Assembly: GCF_003855095.1 (NCBI RefSeq)
Contig: NZ_CP033972.1
Location: 744,001 to 808,000 of the forward strand
Length of the DNA stretch: 64,000 nt
Source: Gordonia insulae
GTDB lineage: Bacteria > Actinomycetota > Actinomycetes > Mycobacteriales > Mycobacteriaceae
Direction: 5' to 3'
Made by a program: the position numbers and the translations under genes
Notes under the pieces: generated by a model
Told to the model about the DNA's origin: nothing
The model's database searches: none
The model's input: the letters and a program-made list of their open reading frames with translations, nothing else
In this document: piece after piece, positions 9,103 to 18,354 of the stretch
Layout of the letters: each line of letters starts with the position of its first letter
Position numbering within the stretch: the first letter of the stretch is position 1

Positions 9103-10688
9103 TGAGTATCGAGTTGTCCGAGCGGCGCGGCGCCCTCGATGTCGGGTCCGATGCCGTCGGGCTCGACGCGACTGCCGCCTCCTCCCGCAGCTACCAGGTC
9201 CGAACCTACGGCTGCCAGATGAACGTGCACGATTCCGAACGCATCGCGGGACTGCTGGAGGATGCCGGTTATGTCCGGGCCGCCGACGGCAGCGACGCCG
9301 ACCTGGTCGTGTTCAACACGTGCGCCATCCGGGAGAACGCGGACAACAAGCTCTACGGCAACCTCTCGCATCTGGCCCCGGCGAAGTCCGCGCGACCCGG
9401 CATGCAGATCGCCGTCGGTGGATGCCTCGCGCAGAAGGACAAGGATTCGGTGCTGGCGAAGGCGCCTTGGGTCGACGTCGTCTTCGGCACGCACAACATC
9501 GGGTCGCTGCCCACACTGCTCGAGCGTGCCCGCCACAACGAGTCGGCTCAGGTGGAGATCCTGGAGACGCTCGATCGTTTTCCGTCCACGCTGCCCGCAC
9601 GACGCGAGTCGGCGTACTCCGGTTGGGTCTCGGTGTCGGTCGGCTGCAACAACACCTGCACGTTCTGCATCGTCCCGTCGCTGCGCGGCAAGGAGGTCGA
9701 CCGCAGGCCCGGCGATGTGCTCGCCGAGGTGCAGGCCCTCGTCGATCAGGGTGTGCTGGAGGTGACACTGCTCGGCCAGAACGTCAATGCCTACGGCATG
9801 TCGTTCGGCGACCCCGAGCAGCCACGCAACCGCGGTGCGTTCGCCGAGTTGCTGCGCGCCTGCGGCGGAATCGATGGCCTGGAGCGCGTCCGGTTCACCT
9901 CGCCGCACCCGGCCGAGTTCACCGACGACGTCATCGATGCGATGGCAGAGACGCCTAATGTCTGCCCGCAGTTGCACATGCCGCTGCAGTCGGGTTCCGA
10001 CCGAGTCCTGAAGGCGATGCGGCGCAGCTACCGGCAGCGCAAGTTCCTCGGCATCCTGGACAAGGTCCGGGCCGCGATGCCGCATGCCGCGATCACGACC
10101 GACATCATCGTGGGCTTCCCCGGCGAGACCGAGGAGGACTTCCAGCAGACGCTCGACGTCGTGGCCGCCGCGCGTTTCTCCAGCGCGTTCACCTTCCAGT
10201 ACTCACCGCGTCCCGGCACCCCGGCGGCGACGATGCCCGACCAGGTGCCGCCGGAGGTGGTCGGTGAACGCTACAAGCGACTGATCGCCCTGCAGGAGCA
10301 GATCTGCCTCACCGAGAACCAGGAACTCGTCGGTACCGACGTCGAACTGCTCGTGGTGGCCGACGAGGGGCGGAAGTCGGCACACACCCAGCGCCTGACC
10401 GGTCGCGCACGCGACGGCCGGTTGGTCCATTTCGCCGCCGGCGATCGTCGGGGTCATGACGTGATCCGCCCCGGTGACGTCGTGACGACACGGCTGACCG
10501 GCGCCGCGCCGCATCACCTCATCGCCGATGCCGGCGTCGGAACCCATCGTCGCACCCGCGCGGGCGACGCCCACGAGGCCAGCCGCATGCCGACCACCGC
10601 ACCGATCGGTGTCGGACTGGGGATGCCCACGATCGGAGCGGCGCCCGCCGAACCGGTCACCGTCGGATGTGCAGGAGGGTGCGGCTGA
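9102..10688 (+). CDS. miaB: tRNA-2-methylthio-N6-dimethylallyladenosine synthase MiaB
   Basis: 528-aa radical-SAM methylthiotransferase that adds the 2-methylthio group to i6A37 of tRNA. The N-terminal MTTase domain begins [14 protein letters not shown] and carries its cluster cysteines. The radical-SAM CxxxCxxC motif is CNNTCTFC (Cys182, 186 and 189). A TRAM domain follows near residues 400-470, then an Ala/Thr/Gly-rich tail of about 60 residues that looks non-conserved. GTG 9102 is chosen because the extra upstream frame lacks homology. The stop overlaps the next gene by 1 nt. miaA, which makes its i6A substrate, lies 6 kb downstream. Confidence 0.95.
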   Translation: MSIELSERRGALDVGSDAVGLDATAASSRSYQVRTYGCQMNVHDSERIAGLLEDAGYVRAADGSDADLVVFNTCAIRENADNKLYGNLSHLAPAKSARPGMQIAVGGCLAQKDKDSVLAKAPWVDVVFGTHNIGSLPTLLERARHNESAQVEILETLDRFPSTLPARRESAYSGWVSVSVGCNNTCTFCIVPSLRGKEVDRRPGDVLAEVQALVDQGVLEVTLLGQNVNAYGMSFGDPEQPRNRGAFAELLRACGGIDGLERVRFTSPHPAEFTDDVIDAMAETPNVCPQLHMPLQSGSDRVLKAMRRSYRQRKFLGILDKVRAAMPHAAITTDIIVGFPGETEEDFQQTLDVVAAARFSSAFTFQYSPRPGTPAATMPDQVPPEVVGERYKRLIALQEQICLTENQELVGTDVELLVVADEGRKSAHTQRLTGRARDGRLVHFAAGDRRGHDVIRPGDVVTTRLTGAAPHHLIADAGVGTHRRTRAGDAHEASRMPTTAPIGVGLGMPTIGAAPAEPVTVGCAGGCG

Positions 10689-11386
10689 TGAGCGAATCCG
10701 AGAACAACCGCAGCGACAACACCAGCGGCGACGACCACCGCGCCGAGAACCAGTACGACGAGAACCAGCACGACGAGACGCGGTCGCAGGACGACGCCCG
10801 CAGCGCGCGAGCCGACGCCGGACGTTTCGCGGAGTACGAACGTGATCTGCGCAAGGCGGAACGCAAGGTGGCCGGCGAGATCGATCCCGGCATGCGCGCG
10901 GTCGTGGTCGCGGTCGCCGTGCTGGTCGCGATGCTGGCACTCGTGTTGCCACACACCGGCTCCGCGACCGGCATCGAGGTGCTGACCTTCGCCCCGGACG
11001 CCGCCGCCGAGCGTGTCACGATCGTGTCGAAGGTGTTCGTCTACTTCGTGGCGATCTTCGGGATCGGCGCCTCCGTGCTCGCGCTGCTGACACGGCGGTG
11101 GATCGTCGCGTGGATCGCATTGTGCGGCAACGCAATCGCGTGTGTCGCGGGAATGCTGGCCTGGTGGTCGCGGAATACGCCGGGTGTCGGCGGCGTGGAT
11201 CCGCCGTCGGGCGTGGGCATCGGCCTGGTGATCGCATGGCTCGCGGTGCTGGTCCTGACCTTCCACTGGGCGCGGGTCGTCTGGGCGCGCAGTACGTATC
11301 ACCTCGCGCTCGAGGAGGAACGGCGCAAAGAGGCGGCGACGCGCGACGAATTGGCGCGGTCACTCCAGCACAAGCCGAAGGACTGA
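10688..11386 (+). CDS. Rv2732c-like membrane protein
   Basis: 232-aa protein of unknown function. A very polar, Asn/Asp/Gln-rich N-terminus (residues 1-65) is followed by four hydrophobic segments at about 72-92, 115-138, 142-165 and 178-200. The C-terminal tail is charged and Lys/Glu-rich. Its ATG shares the A of the miaB TGA stop (ATGA), so translation is coupled to miaB. The position after miaB matches Rv2732c of M. tuberculosis. I see no catalytic motif. Confidence 0.8.
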   Translation: MSESENNRSDNTSGDDHRAENQYDENQHDETRSQDDARSARADAGRFAEYERDLRKAERKVAGEIDPGMRAVVVAVAVLVAMLALVLPHTGSATGIEVLTFAPDAAAERVTIVSKVFVYFVAIFGIGASVLALLTRRWIVAWIALCGNAIACVAGMLAWWSRNTPGVGGVDPPSGVGIGLVIAWLAVLVLTFHWARVVWARSTYHLALEEERRKEAATRDELARSLQHKPKD

Positions 11387-11403
11387 CCCGGCCCGCCCAG
11401 CCC

Positions 11404-12291
11404 TCAGCGCCGAGCCGGCGGTTCGGCTCGGGCCGCGCGGCGCAGCGCGCGGATGGCCGGCCGTTTGTCGGTGGACCTCGTGCACAGGTCGACCTGGCAG
11501 GTGCTCCCGTCCGTGAGGTCGAGGTAGGTCAGGCCCGTGTGCTGGTACCGCTTGGCGACCGAATCCGCGGTCACCATGATGTTCCCGCCCAGTGCGACAC
11601 CGTTGATCGCCTCTTCCATCGTCGCCGCCCACACCCCGTACTCCACCGGTTCGCCACTCGGTCGTGGATCGACCACCCAGTACTTGGTCCACTCGCGGCT
11701 GATGCCCTGGGCGCCCACCACGGGATGACCGTCGAGATCGGCGAGCGTCAGTGAATCGTGCTCCGCGAGTGGTGAGTCGATCGGTACCGCGACCACACGT
11801 TTCTCGCGATGGACGGGGACCGTGTCGATGCCGGTCGCGTCGTCGTAGGGCGGGCGTGCCAGCGACGCGTCGAGGTCGCCGTCGAGCAGTCGTCCGATCT
11901 GCTCTCCCCAGCTCACCTGCACGAAAGTGACGTCGACGGTCGGGTTCTCGGCTCGGAACCGGATGAGGAAACCTTCGTCGGTGCCGCCCGGGTACCCGTT
12001 GATGAAGCCGATACGCAGGGTCTGCCGGTCGGCGTCGACGCCCAGGGCGAGGCGTGCCTGGGCGAGCGCTGCGCTCGCATGCACCATGAAGCCGGACCCG
12101 CGCCGGGTCAGCCGTACCGGTTTGCTGCCGCGCTCGACGAGGCGATAGCCCACGGCGGCCTCGAGTCGCTGGATCTGCTGGGTCATCGCGGGTGGTGTGA
12201 TGAACAGCCGGGCAGCCGCACGCGAGAAGCTGCCTTCCTCGATCAGGACCTCGAGCGAGTTCACCAGCCCCAGGTTCAAGAACTCCGTCAC
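11404..12291 (-). CDS. LysR-family transcriptional regulator
   Basis: 295-aa LysR-type regulator. The N-terminal winged helix-turn-helix (residues 1-60) includes SFSRAAARLFITPPAMTQQIQRLE. The effector-binding domain covers about residues 90-280. GTG 12291 was chosen because GGGAG lies 5 nt upstream; the frame extends to an ATG at 12360 without a ribosome site. It is divergent from the SDR gene at 12511, the classical arrangement for a LysR controlling its neighbour. The inducer is unknown. This gene and the next two break the otherwise mycobacterial gene order, suggesting insertion of a metabolic cassette. Confidence 0.88.
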   Translation of the reverse strand: MTEFLNLGLVNSLEVLIEEGSFSRAAARLFITPPAMTQQIQRLEAAVGYRLVERGSKPVRLTRRGSGFMVHASAALAQARLALGVDADRQTLRIGFINGYPGGTDEGFLIRFRAENPTVDVTFVQVSWGEQIGRLLDGDLDASLARPPYDDATGIDTVPVHREKRVVAVPIDSPLAEHDSLTLADLDGHPVVGAQGISREWTKYWVVDPRPSGEPVEYGVWAATMEEAINGVALGGNIMVTADSVAKRYQHTGLTYLDLTDGSTCQVDLCTRSTDKRPAIRALRRAARAEPPARR

Positions 12292-12316
12292 GGCGTCTCC
12301 CGGTGTAGCGATCGGC

Positions 12317-12334
12317 GTTAAGCGATGGGTTAAC
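12317..12334. promoter_or_regulatory. Candidate LysR operator
   Basis: GTTAA (12317-12321) and TTAAC (12330-12334) form an inverted repeat spaced by 8 bp in the LysR/SDR divergent region. This resembles a T-N11-A LysR box with dyad symmetry. Confidence 0.4.
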
Positions 12335-12456
12335 ACCGTGTCGTGGGTCTCAATGTACATCGGCTGTGACGGGTGTCAAAGTCGAAGAGGCATCAATGGA
12401 AAGGCAAGGGACGCAGCGCAGTACAGCGTACGGTCCCGGCCCGATGTCGCATGTCC

Positions 12457-12501
12457 GCATCATCCACGTCTGCATCATCCACGTCTGCATCTTCGTCGTC
12501 A
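12457..12501. repeat. 15-bp tandem repeat, 2 perfect copies plus 1 degenerate
   Basis: GCATCATCCACGTCT occurs at 12457-12471 and 12472-12486, followed by a decayed copy at 12487-12501. The array ends about 10 bp before the SDR start and includes the end of the leader near its ribosome site. Confidence 0.75.
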
Positions 12502-12510
12502 GGAACACAT

Positions 12511-13287
12511 GTGATCGAGAACAAGACACCCAAGCGGTCGATCGTCACCGGGGCGGCCTCCGGGATCGGCCGGGCCATCGCCGAGCAACTGATCGAGAGC
12601 GGTGGCCGCGTGCTGGCCTTCGACCTCGACAAGGAGAAGTTGACCGAATCCGCCCACCGGTACGGGGACGCCTACGTCGCCGTCGACGGCAGTGTCACGG
12701 ACACACTGGCGGTCAGGTCGGCGGTTGCCACCGCCGAGTCCGAGCTGGGTGGCATCGACGCCCTGTTCAACGTGGCGGGCGGACTGCGCCCCGCCCCGAT
12801 CATCGAGCTGGCGGAGGAGGATTGGGACTTCACCATCGACGTCGTCCTGCGAGGCGTCTTCCTCTGCACCAAGTATGCGGCGACGAGCATGGTGGAGGCC
12901 GCGCGGGGTGGGGCGATCGTCAACATCTCGTCGGTCAACGCGCACATGCCGCTGTACGGCGGAAGTGCTTATGCCGCAGGTAAGTCCGGTGTGGAGATGT
13001 TCGGACGCAACGCCGCCCTCGAGCTGGGGCGACACGGCATCCGGGTGAACACCGTGCTGCCGGGGCTCGTGGACACACCGATGGCGGCCATCATCCTGGA
13101 GAACGAGGGCATCATGGCCGAGTTCAACGCCAACGCGGTGCTCAAGCGTCCGGCCCAGCCATCCGAACTAGCAGCTCCCGCAGTGTTTCTCGCGAGCTCC
13201 GCGGCGAGCTACATCACCGGCACCGAACTCGTCGTCGATGGCGGCTACGAGATCGGTGGCTATCCCGACCTCAGCAAATACCTGTAG
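12511..13287 (+). CDS. Short-chain dehydrogenase/reductase
   Basis: 258-aa NAD(P)-dependent classical SDR. The cofactor motif TGAASGIG lies at residues 11-18. NVAGG, NISSVN and the catalytic YAAGK (Tyr-x3-Lys) follow in order, and the terminal GTELVVDGGYEIGG is typical. GTG 12511 has AGGA 6 nt upstream and gives a normal SDR length; the longer frame upstream runs through the tandem repeat. The next gene begins 16 bp after its stop, so they form an operon. Likely substrate: a hydroxyl or keto group on a small metabolite; specificity cannot be read. Confidence 0.88.
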   Translation: MIENKTPKRSIVTGAASGIGRAIAEQLIESGGRVLAFDLDKEKLTESAHRYGDAYVAVDGSVTDTLAVRSAVATAESELGGIDALFNVAGGLRPAPIIELAEEDWDFTIDVVLRGVFLCTKYAATSMVEAARGGAIVNISSVNAHMPLYGGSAYAAGKSGVEMFGRNAALELGRHGIRVNTVLPGLVDTPMAAIILENEGIMAEFNANAVLKRPAQPSELAAPAVFLASSAASYITGTELVVDGGYEIGGYPDLSKYL

Positions 13288-13303
13288 GAGTGAGAGGAAG
13301 ACA

Positions 13304-14002
13304 ATGAGTACAGCCCACACAACCCTGTCCGAGGCGTCGTCGGCGGTCCCGACGACCGTCTATGAGCACGAACTCGTCCACATGATGGACGACATCGACA
13401 CGATCATCGAGTCGACCACGAATCCCGTCCACCGGGCGATCCTCGTCAACTATCGGCGCCACGGACTGCTCGAGGTGTCCGGACGCTACGACGAGCTGCT
13501 GGCCGCCGACATGACCGTGCGCCATCCTCATTACCGCATCTTCGAGGGCGGGAACGGGGTGATCCTCGACGGGCTCGACCAGGTCCGCGAGTTCTACCGG
13601 ACCCTCGCGGAGATGGACATGCTCGTGATGTGGACGGGACGGCAGAAGATGGCCGTCGCCGACTGGGGCTTCGCCGGTGAGGCGGAGTTCAGCCAATTCG
13701 TCCCGGGAAGAATGCTGGGGGACAACGTCTTCGGCGCCCTCGCCGAGGACGGGGACGGGGCAGGTAGCGAGGAGACATCGGCCGGTTCCGGATACGACCC
13801 GGATGCCTACTATCTGGTGCGACGCACGCTGGCGTTCGTCTGGCCCTACGACGACGCGGTGAGGATGATCGGCGAACACGTCTACGAGGATGCCTCCTCG
13901 AAGGTGATCAGCAAGGTGTCCACCACCGATGTCATCACCGGAGCCAGGGCAGCCGAACTGCTTGCGCCGATCATCGACAAGTATCCGCTCGTCCGGCTCT
14001 GA
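13304..14002 (+). CDS. SnoaL/NTF2-like hypothetical protein
   Basis: 232-aa soluble protein. Its middle (about residues 55-115: GRYDELLAADMTVRHPHYRI, then a Gly-rich turn, then DGLDQVREFYRTLAEMDM) resembles the NTF2/SnoaL cone fold. Two-thirds of the way along is an acidic Gly/Ser-rich loop (near residue 150-170). ATG 13304 has GAGGAAG upstream. It is the last gene of the SDR operon, so it may act on the same metabolite as a lyase, isomerase or hydroxylase-like protein. The fold call is from pattern only. Confidence 0.6.
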   Translation: MSTAHTTLSEASSAVPTTVYEHELVHMMDDIDTIIESTTNPVHRAILVNYRRHGLLEVSGRYDELLAADMTVRHPHYRIFEGGNGVILDGLDQVREFYRTLAEMDMLVMWTGRQKMAVADWGFAGEAEFSQFVPGRMLGDNVFGALAEDGDGAGSEETSAGSGYDPDAYYLVRRTLAFVWPYDDAVRMIGEHVYEDASSKVISKVSTTDVITGARAAELLAPIIDKYPLVRL

Positions 14003-14017
14003 CCGGGAACGAGCAGC

Positions 14018-14055
14018 GATCTGCCCCGGTACCACCCACGGTGCCGGGGCAGATC
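14018..14055. terminator. Bidirectional hairpin between SnoaL-like and DUF349 genes
   Basis: Inverted repeat 14018-14032 with 14041-14055 (15-bp arms, one wobble pair, 8-nt loop) in a 57-bp convergent gap. It can serve both genes. Confidence 0.65.
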
Positions 14056-14059
14056 GAGG

Positions 14060-15490
14060 TCAGCGGTCGGCGATGGCGCTCGCCGCGGCGTCGGCCCATT
14101 CTTTCCACTGGGCTGCCTGGTCGCGTAGCTTGGCGGCGTCCTTGGTCTTGCCTCGCTCGTCGGCCTTGCGTGCCTGGTCCTCGAGCTGTGCTGCGCGGTC
14201 CGCGAACTGGGCCGCACGGGCCTGCGCCTCCGGGTCGGTGCGCTGCCACTGGGCATCCTCGGCGTCGCGGATGCGCTTCTCCACGGCACGAGCACGGCCC
14301 TCGAGACTGCCCATCTGCTCGCGGGGCACCTTGCCGATCTCGTCCCACTTCTCCCGGAACGCCCGGAACTCGCGTCGCGCGCCCTCCAGGTCGGCGGCCG
14401 GATCGATCGCCTTCTCCGCGGCGTCGAGGAGTGCGAGTTTCGCGGTGGCGTTGGCGGCGAACTCGTTGTCGCGCTCGGAGGTCGCGGCGTTGCGCGCCGA
14501 GAAGAAGACGTCCTGGGCGGCCTTGAATCGTTGCCAGAGGGCGTCGTCGGCGTCCCGGGGAGCGCGGCCGGCCGCCTTCCATTCGGCGAGGAGGTCGCGG
14601 AATTTCGCCGATGTCGGCGCCCAGTCTGTGGAACCGGACAGTTCCTCGGCGCGGGTGATCAGCTCCTCCTTGCGGGCCTTCGCGCCCGCGCGCTCACGAT
14701 CGAGCTCGGCGAAATGTGCTCCGCGCCTGCGGTTGAACGCATCCCGGGCCTTGGCATATCGCTTCCACAACGTGTCGTCGGTCTTGCGGTCGACGCCCTT
14801 GATGGTCTTCCACTCGTCGAGGATGGTGCGCAGCCGATCCCCGGCCACCTTCCACTGCGTGGACTCCGCACCGATCTCCTCGGCCTCGGTGGCGAGTTCC
14901 TCCTTGCGGGCGATCGCCGCGGTGCGGGCTTCCTCCCGTTCGGCCTTGATCGTGTCGGCCACCTCGTCGGCGCTCCCGACGATCAGGGTCAGACGCTCCT
15001 CGATCGCGGCGACGTCGCCGATCACCGCCGCGGTCGGGAGTGCGTCGAGAAGATGGCGGGCAGCTGCCTGGGATTTGCGGGGGTCGCCGGACCGGGCGGC
15101 GAGCCGCTCCTCGAGGATCTCCACCTCGGTGGCCAGGTCGTCGAACTTGCGGGCGAAGTGCTCGAGACCGTCGTCGATGGACCCCGCCTGCCAGGACCCG
15201 ATCTCACGTTCACCGTCGGCGGTCTTGAGCCAGACGATGCCCTCCGCGTCGATCCGGCCGAACTTGTGGGGGTCACCGTGCGGAACCGGTGCCGGCACCG
15301 GCGGGATGTCCGCGGGACGCGGATGGGGCCCGGGTCGTGGGCCGGGTCGCGGTCCCGGCTTCGGTCCGGGATGTGGTTTCGGGGTCGCGGCTCCCGACGG
15401 CGGTGCCGCGGCGGATGTCGCCGACTCGGCAGGCGGGGCCTGCGTCGCATCGCTCTCGGAAGCTGTGGTCGGTTCGGTCGGATTCGTCAT
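14060..15490 (-). CDS. DUF349 domain protein (Rv2731-like)
   Basis: 476-aa, highly charged helical protein. The first ~100 residues are Pro/Gly/Ala-rich with a run of PGPRPG-like repeats. The rest consists of DUF349 helical repeats recognisable by recurring [10 protein letters not shown] / [14 protein letters not shown] / [12 protein letters not shown] patterns (near residues 200-280 and 285-370), and a Lys/Ala-rich C-terminal coiled coil. Matches Rv2731 in position and orientation against its neighbours. DUF349 proteins are of unsettled function. Start ATG 15490 begins [14 protein letters not shown]; no strong ribosome site is seen. Confidence 0.85.
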   Translation of the reverse strand: MTNPTEPTTASESDATQAPPAESATSAAAPPSGAATPKPHPGPKPGPRPGPRPGPHPRPADIPPVPAPVPHGDPHKFGRIDAEGIVWLKTADGEREIGSWQAGSIDDGLEHFARKFDDLATEVEILEERLAARSGDPRKSQAAARHLLDALPTAAVIGDVAAIEERLTLIVGSADEVADTIKAEREEARTAAIARKEELATEAEEIGAESTQWKVAGDRLRTILDEWKTIKGVDRKTDDTLWKRYAKARDAFNRRRGAHFAELDRERAGAKARKEELITRAEELSGSTDWAPTSAKFRDLLAEWKAAGRAPRDADDALWQRFKAAQDVFFSARNAATSERDNEFAANATAKLALLDAAEKAIDPAADLEGARREFRAFREKWDEIGKVPREQMGSLEGRARAVEKRIRDAEDAQWQRTDPEAQARAAQFADRAAQLEDQARKADERGKTKDAAKLRDQAAQWKEWADAAASAIADR

Positions 15491-15673
15491 GTGCAGGTGC
15501 CCTCTCCCGCAGGTTGGTGCCGCGCGTCACGGCTGCCGTCGCATCGATGTCCCCGCGTCGGCGCACGATGCCGGCACGGAGGTCTCCTCATTCAAACAGG
15601 TCAGAGAGCTTCATGGGGGCGCTGCCGTGACATTGCGCCACGACTCGGTGGCATCGGGCGGGGTCCGGTCGGC

Positions 15674-15687
15674 TAGCGTCGTGGTCG
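15674..15687 (+). promoter_or_regulatory. -10 element of leaderless LigB-like gene
   Basis: TAGCGT at 15674-15679 ends 7 nt before GTG 15687. This spacing supports 15687 over the GTG at 15681. Confidence 0.45.
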
Positions 15688-16427
15688 TGCTGGCGTCCGT
15701 GGTCTTCGTGCCGAGTGCCCCGCTGCTGCTTCCGGCGCTCGCGGGCCCGCAGGCGATCGACACCGGACCCGTCCGTGCGGCCACGCTCGCGGCGGTCCAC
15801 GATCTCGCCGATACGTCGACGACGTGGATCGCGATCGGCGTGGCCGACTCCGCCACCGCGTCGCGCCCGGGCCTTGGTCAGGACGTGCCGACGGCCGGGA
15901 GCTTTGCCCGGTACGGCGTCGACGTCGCGGCGTCTCTGCGTCGGGAGACGGCGTCCGGTGACTCGGGTCGCGACCTGCCGCTGTCGATGCTCATCGCCGG
16001 GTGGCTGCGCGCGGAGACGGAGGTCGGGACCGTCGAGCCGGTGGTCATGTCGCCGGACGCGACGCCGGCGGAGTGCGCTCGCATCGGCGTCGATCTCGGC
16101 GCACGTGTCGATGCCGCGGACGGGCGGGTCGGCGTCCTCGTGGTGGGCGACGGGGCGATCAGCCTGTCGGCGAAGGCGCCCGGCGGCGGGCTGCGTGCAT
16201 CCGCGGTGGCGCTGCAGGCGCGGATCGACACGGCGATCTCCGACGCGGACACCGCGGCACTCGCGGCGCTCGATGCCGACGACTGTGCAGCCGAAGGGGT
16301 GTCCGGTCGAACTCCGTGGCAGGTGGCCGCGCAGCTGTGCCGTGATCGCCCGATGGTCGCCCACATGCATTATGCGCAGGCACCTTTCGGCGTCGGATAC
16401 GTCGTCGCGACCTGGACTCCGCGATGA
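15687..16427 (+). CDS. Class III extradiol dioxygenase subunit B-like protein (Rv2728c-like)
   Basis: 246-aa protein of the LigB-like fold found upstream of miaA in many actinobacteria. It begins with the hydrophobic [19 protein letters not shown] and contains [10 protein letters not shown] and the C-terminal [20 protein letters not shown] block. The full iron-binding His set of true extradiol dioxygenases is not evident, so enzymatic activity is doubtful. The start is set by the leaderless -10 spacing; GTG 15681 is an alternative, and the frame stays open far upstream antisense to DUF349. Its stop overlaps the miaA ATG by 4 nt. Confidence 0.8.
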   Translation: MLASVVFVPSAPLLLPALAGPQAIDTGPVRAATLAAVHDLADTSTTWIAIGVADSATASRPGLGQDVPTAGSFARYGVDVAASLRRETASGDSGRDLPLSMLIAGWLRAETEVGTVEPVVMSPDATPAECARIGVDLGARVDAADGRVGVLVVGDGAISLSAKAPGGGLRASAVALQARIDTAISDADTAALAALDADDCAAEGVSGRTPWQVAAQLCRDRPMVAHMHYAQAPFGVGYVVATWTPR

Positions 16428-17353
16428 CCGTCTCGTCGTCGGGGGACGGGGGAGGCGTTCCGGTCGCGATCGTCGGGCCCACGGCGAGCGGCAAGTCCGA
16501 CCTGGCCCTCGACATCGCCGAACGGGTCGGCGGTGAGATCGTCAACCTGGACGCCATGCAGCAGTACCGCGGAATGGACATCGGCACCGCCAAACTCCCG
16601 GTCGCCGAACGACGCGGAATCCCGCACCACCAGATCGATGTGCTCGACGTCACCGAGACCGCCACCGTGGCGCGTCATCAGCAGGCCGCCTCCGCCGACG
16701 TCGAACGTCTGCTCGCCGCCGGCACGACGCCGGTCCTGGTCGGCGGGTCGATGATGTACATCCAGGGTCTGCTCGACGACTGGCAGTTCCCCGCGACCGA
16801 CCCCGACGTGCGCGCCCGCTACGAGTCGATGCTCGCCGAACTCGGTGTGGCCGCCTTGCATCGCCGTCTCGGCGATGTCGACCCCGACGCCGCGGCATCC
16901 ATCCTGGACACCGACGGGCGTCGGATCGTGCGTGCCCTGGAGGTCGTGGAGATCACCGGGCGGCCGTTCGCCGCGTCCGCGCCGACGATCGGGGAACCGC
17001 GATGGCAGACCCGGATCATCGCACTCGACCGTGAGACCAGCACCCTCGACGAGAGAATCCGGCTGCGCACGCGGCAGATGTTCGCGGCGGGATTCGACGA
17101 GGAGGTCCGCGCCCTGCGCGAGGTCGGCCTGCGCGCGGGGCGCACCGCATCCCGGGCGATCGGCTATGCGCAGGTCCTGGCTGCCCTCGACGGCGAGTAC
17201 GACCTGGGCACCGCCGAGGAGCTCACCTTCATCGGGACACGGCGATATGTCCGGCGGCAACGGTCGTGGTTCCGCCGCGATCACCGCATCGTCTGGCTCG
17301 ACGCGGCGCGGACCGATCTGTTGCCGGCCGCGATGCGGGTGGTCGGGGAGTGA
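16424..17353 (+). CDS. miaA: tRNA dimethylallyltransferase MiaA
   Basis: 309-aa enzyme that prenylates A37 of UNN-reading tRNAs using dimethylallyl diphosphate, making the substrate for MiaB. The P-loop [13 protein letters not shown] is near residue 14. [17 protein letters not shown] and [14 protein letters not shown] motifs follow. The C-terminal [12 protein letters not shown] tRNA-binding block is complete. Starts within the previous gene (ATGA overlap), which indicates coupled translation. dapF follows after 34 bp. Confidence 0.96.
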   Translation: MTVSSSGDGGGVPVAIVGPTASGKSDLALDIAERVGGEIVNLDAMQQYRGMDIGTAKLPVAERRGIPHHQIDVLDVTETATVARHQQAASADVERLLAAGTTPVLVGGSMMYIQGLLDDWQFPATDPDVRARYESMLAELGVAALHRRLGDVDPDAAASILDTDGRRIVRALEVVEITGRPFAASAPTIGEPRWQTRIIALDRETSTLDERIRLRTRQMFAAGFDEEVRALREVGLRAGRTASRAIGYAQVLAALDGEYDLGTAEELTFIGTRRYVRRQRSWFRRDHRIVWLDAARTDLLPAAMRVVGE

Positions 17354-17375
17354 CGGGTCGGCGAGGCGACATCCG

Positions 17376-17388
17376 TACCCTGGAGGGG
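17376..17388 (+). promoter_or_regulatory. -10 element of leaderless dapF transcript
   Basis: TACCCT at 17376-17381 ends 6 nt before GTG 17388. The intervening GGAGGG abuts the start codon and so cannot work as a normal ribosome site. The same hexamer is used at miaB. Confidence 0.5.
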
Positions 17389-18302
17389 TGATCGCACAGT
17401 CCCCGGCAGAGCACCTGCGCTTCGTGAAAGGCCACGGCACCCAGAACGATTTCGTCATCCTCGCCGACCCCGCGGCGAACCTCGACCTCACCGAACCGTT
17501 CGTCGCCGCCCTGTGCGACCGTCGCCGAGGCGTCGGCGCGGACGGGCTCCTGCGGGTGGTGCGGTCGGCTGCGCTGGTCGAACGCGGCGTGCTGGACGGA
17601 CTTCCGGACGGTGTCGCGCCCGACGACTGGTTCATGGACTACCGCAACGCGGATGGTTCGATCGCGGAGATGTGTGGGAACGGCGTACGGGTGTTCGCCC
17701 ACTATCTGCGGGCGTCCGGGTTGGCGTCGGAGGACGCGTTCACGGTCGGCTCACGTGCCGGCGCCCGCCCGGTCATCGTGCACGGTCACGACACGGTGCG
17801 CGCCGACGTGACCGTCGAGATGGGCCGGGTGCGGATGGATGGCGAGTCGCTGGTCCGCATCGGCGACGACGCCTACCGCGGCATCAAGGTCGACGTCGGC
17901 AACCCGCACCTCGCGTGCGTGGTCCCGGATCTGACGTCCGAGGATCTCGCCGCCATCGATTTCGCGGCCGGCGTGGAGATCGACCATGACGCGTTCCCGC
18001 ACGGTGCCAACGTCGAACTGGTGATGCCGCCGGGGCCGGTGGACGAGCTGGGACGCCTTCCGACCGCGATGCGTGTCTTCGAGCGCGGTGTCGGGGAGAC
18101 CCGCAGCTGTGGGACGGGGCTGGTCGCCGCGGGGGCCGCCGTGCTCGCGGCGCGCGGCGAGTCGACGGGCACGCTGCGCATCACCGTGCCGGGCGGACGG
18201 GTCGACGTCGGCATCGGACCCGAGGGATCGTCGCTGCGAGGCCCATCGATGCTGGTCGCGGAGGGTGAACTGCGTCCGGGCTGGGACCGGCTCGACCACT
18301 GA
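17388..18302 (+). CDS. dapF: Diaminopimelate epimerase
   Basis: 304-aa cofactor-independent epimerase converting LL- to meso-diaminopimelate for lysine and peptidoglycan. It shows the substrate motif [11 protein letters not shown] at residues 15-25. The two active-site cysteines lie in [10 protein letters not shown] and in [18 protein letters not shown] 17388 was chosen on family N-terminus and leaderless geometry. It sits between miaA and hflX as in mycobacteria. Confidence 0.95.
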   Translation: MIAQSPAEHLRFVKGHGTQNDFVILADPAANLDLTEPFVAALCDRRRGVGADGLLRVVRSAALVERGVLDGLPDGVAPDDWFMDYRNADGSIAEMCGNGVRVFAHYLRASGLASEDAFTVGSRAGARPVIVHGHDTVRADVTVEMGRVRMDGESLVRIGDDAYRGIKVDVGNPHLACVVPDLTSEDLAAIDFAAGVEIDHDAFPHGANVELVMPPGPVDELGRLPTAMRVFERGVGETRSCGTGLVAAGAAVLAARGESTGTLRITVPGGRVDVGIGPEGSSLRGPSMLVAEGELRPGWDRLDH

Positions 18303-18354
18303 CGCGAAAATCGGATGCCTCCTGGTCACCGGGCGTGAGACCATGGAGCTGCCT

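Noticed and set aside
13929..16427. 832-residue plus-strand open frame
   Set aside because: Its 5' two-thirds is antisense to the DUF349 gene and Ser/Arg-rich; only the part from 15687 encodes a recognisable protein.
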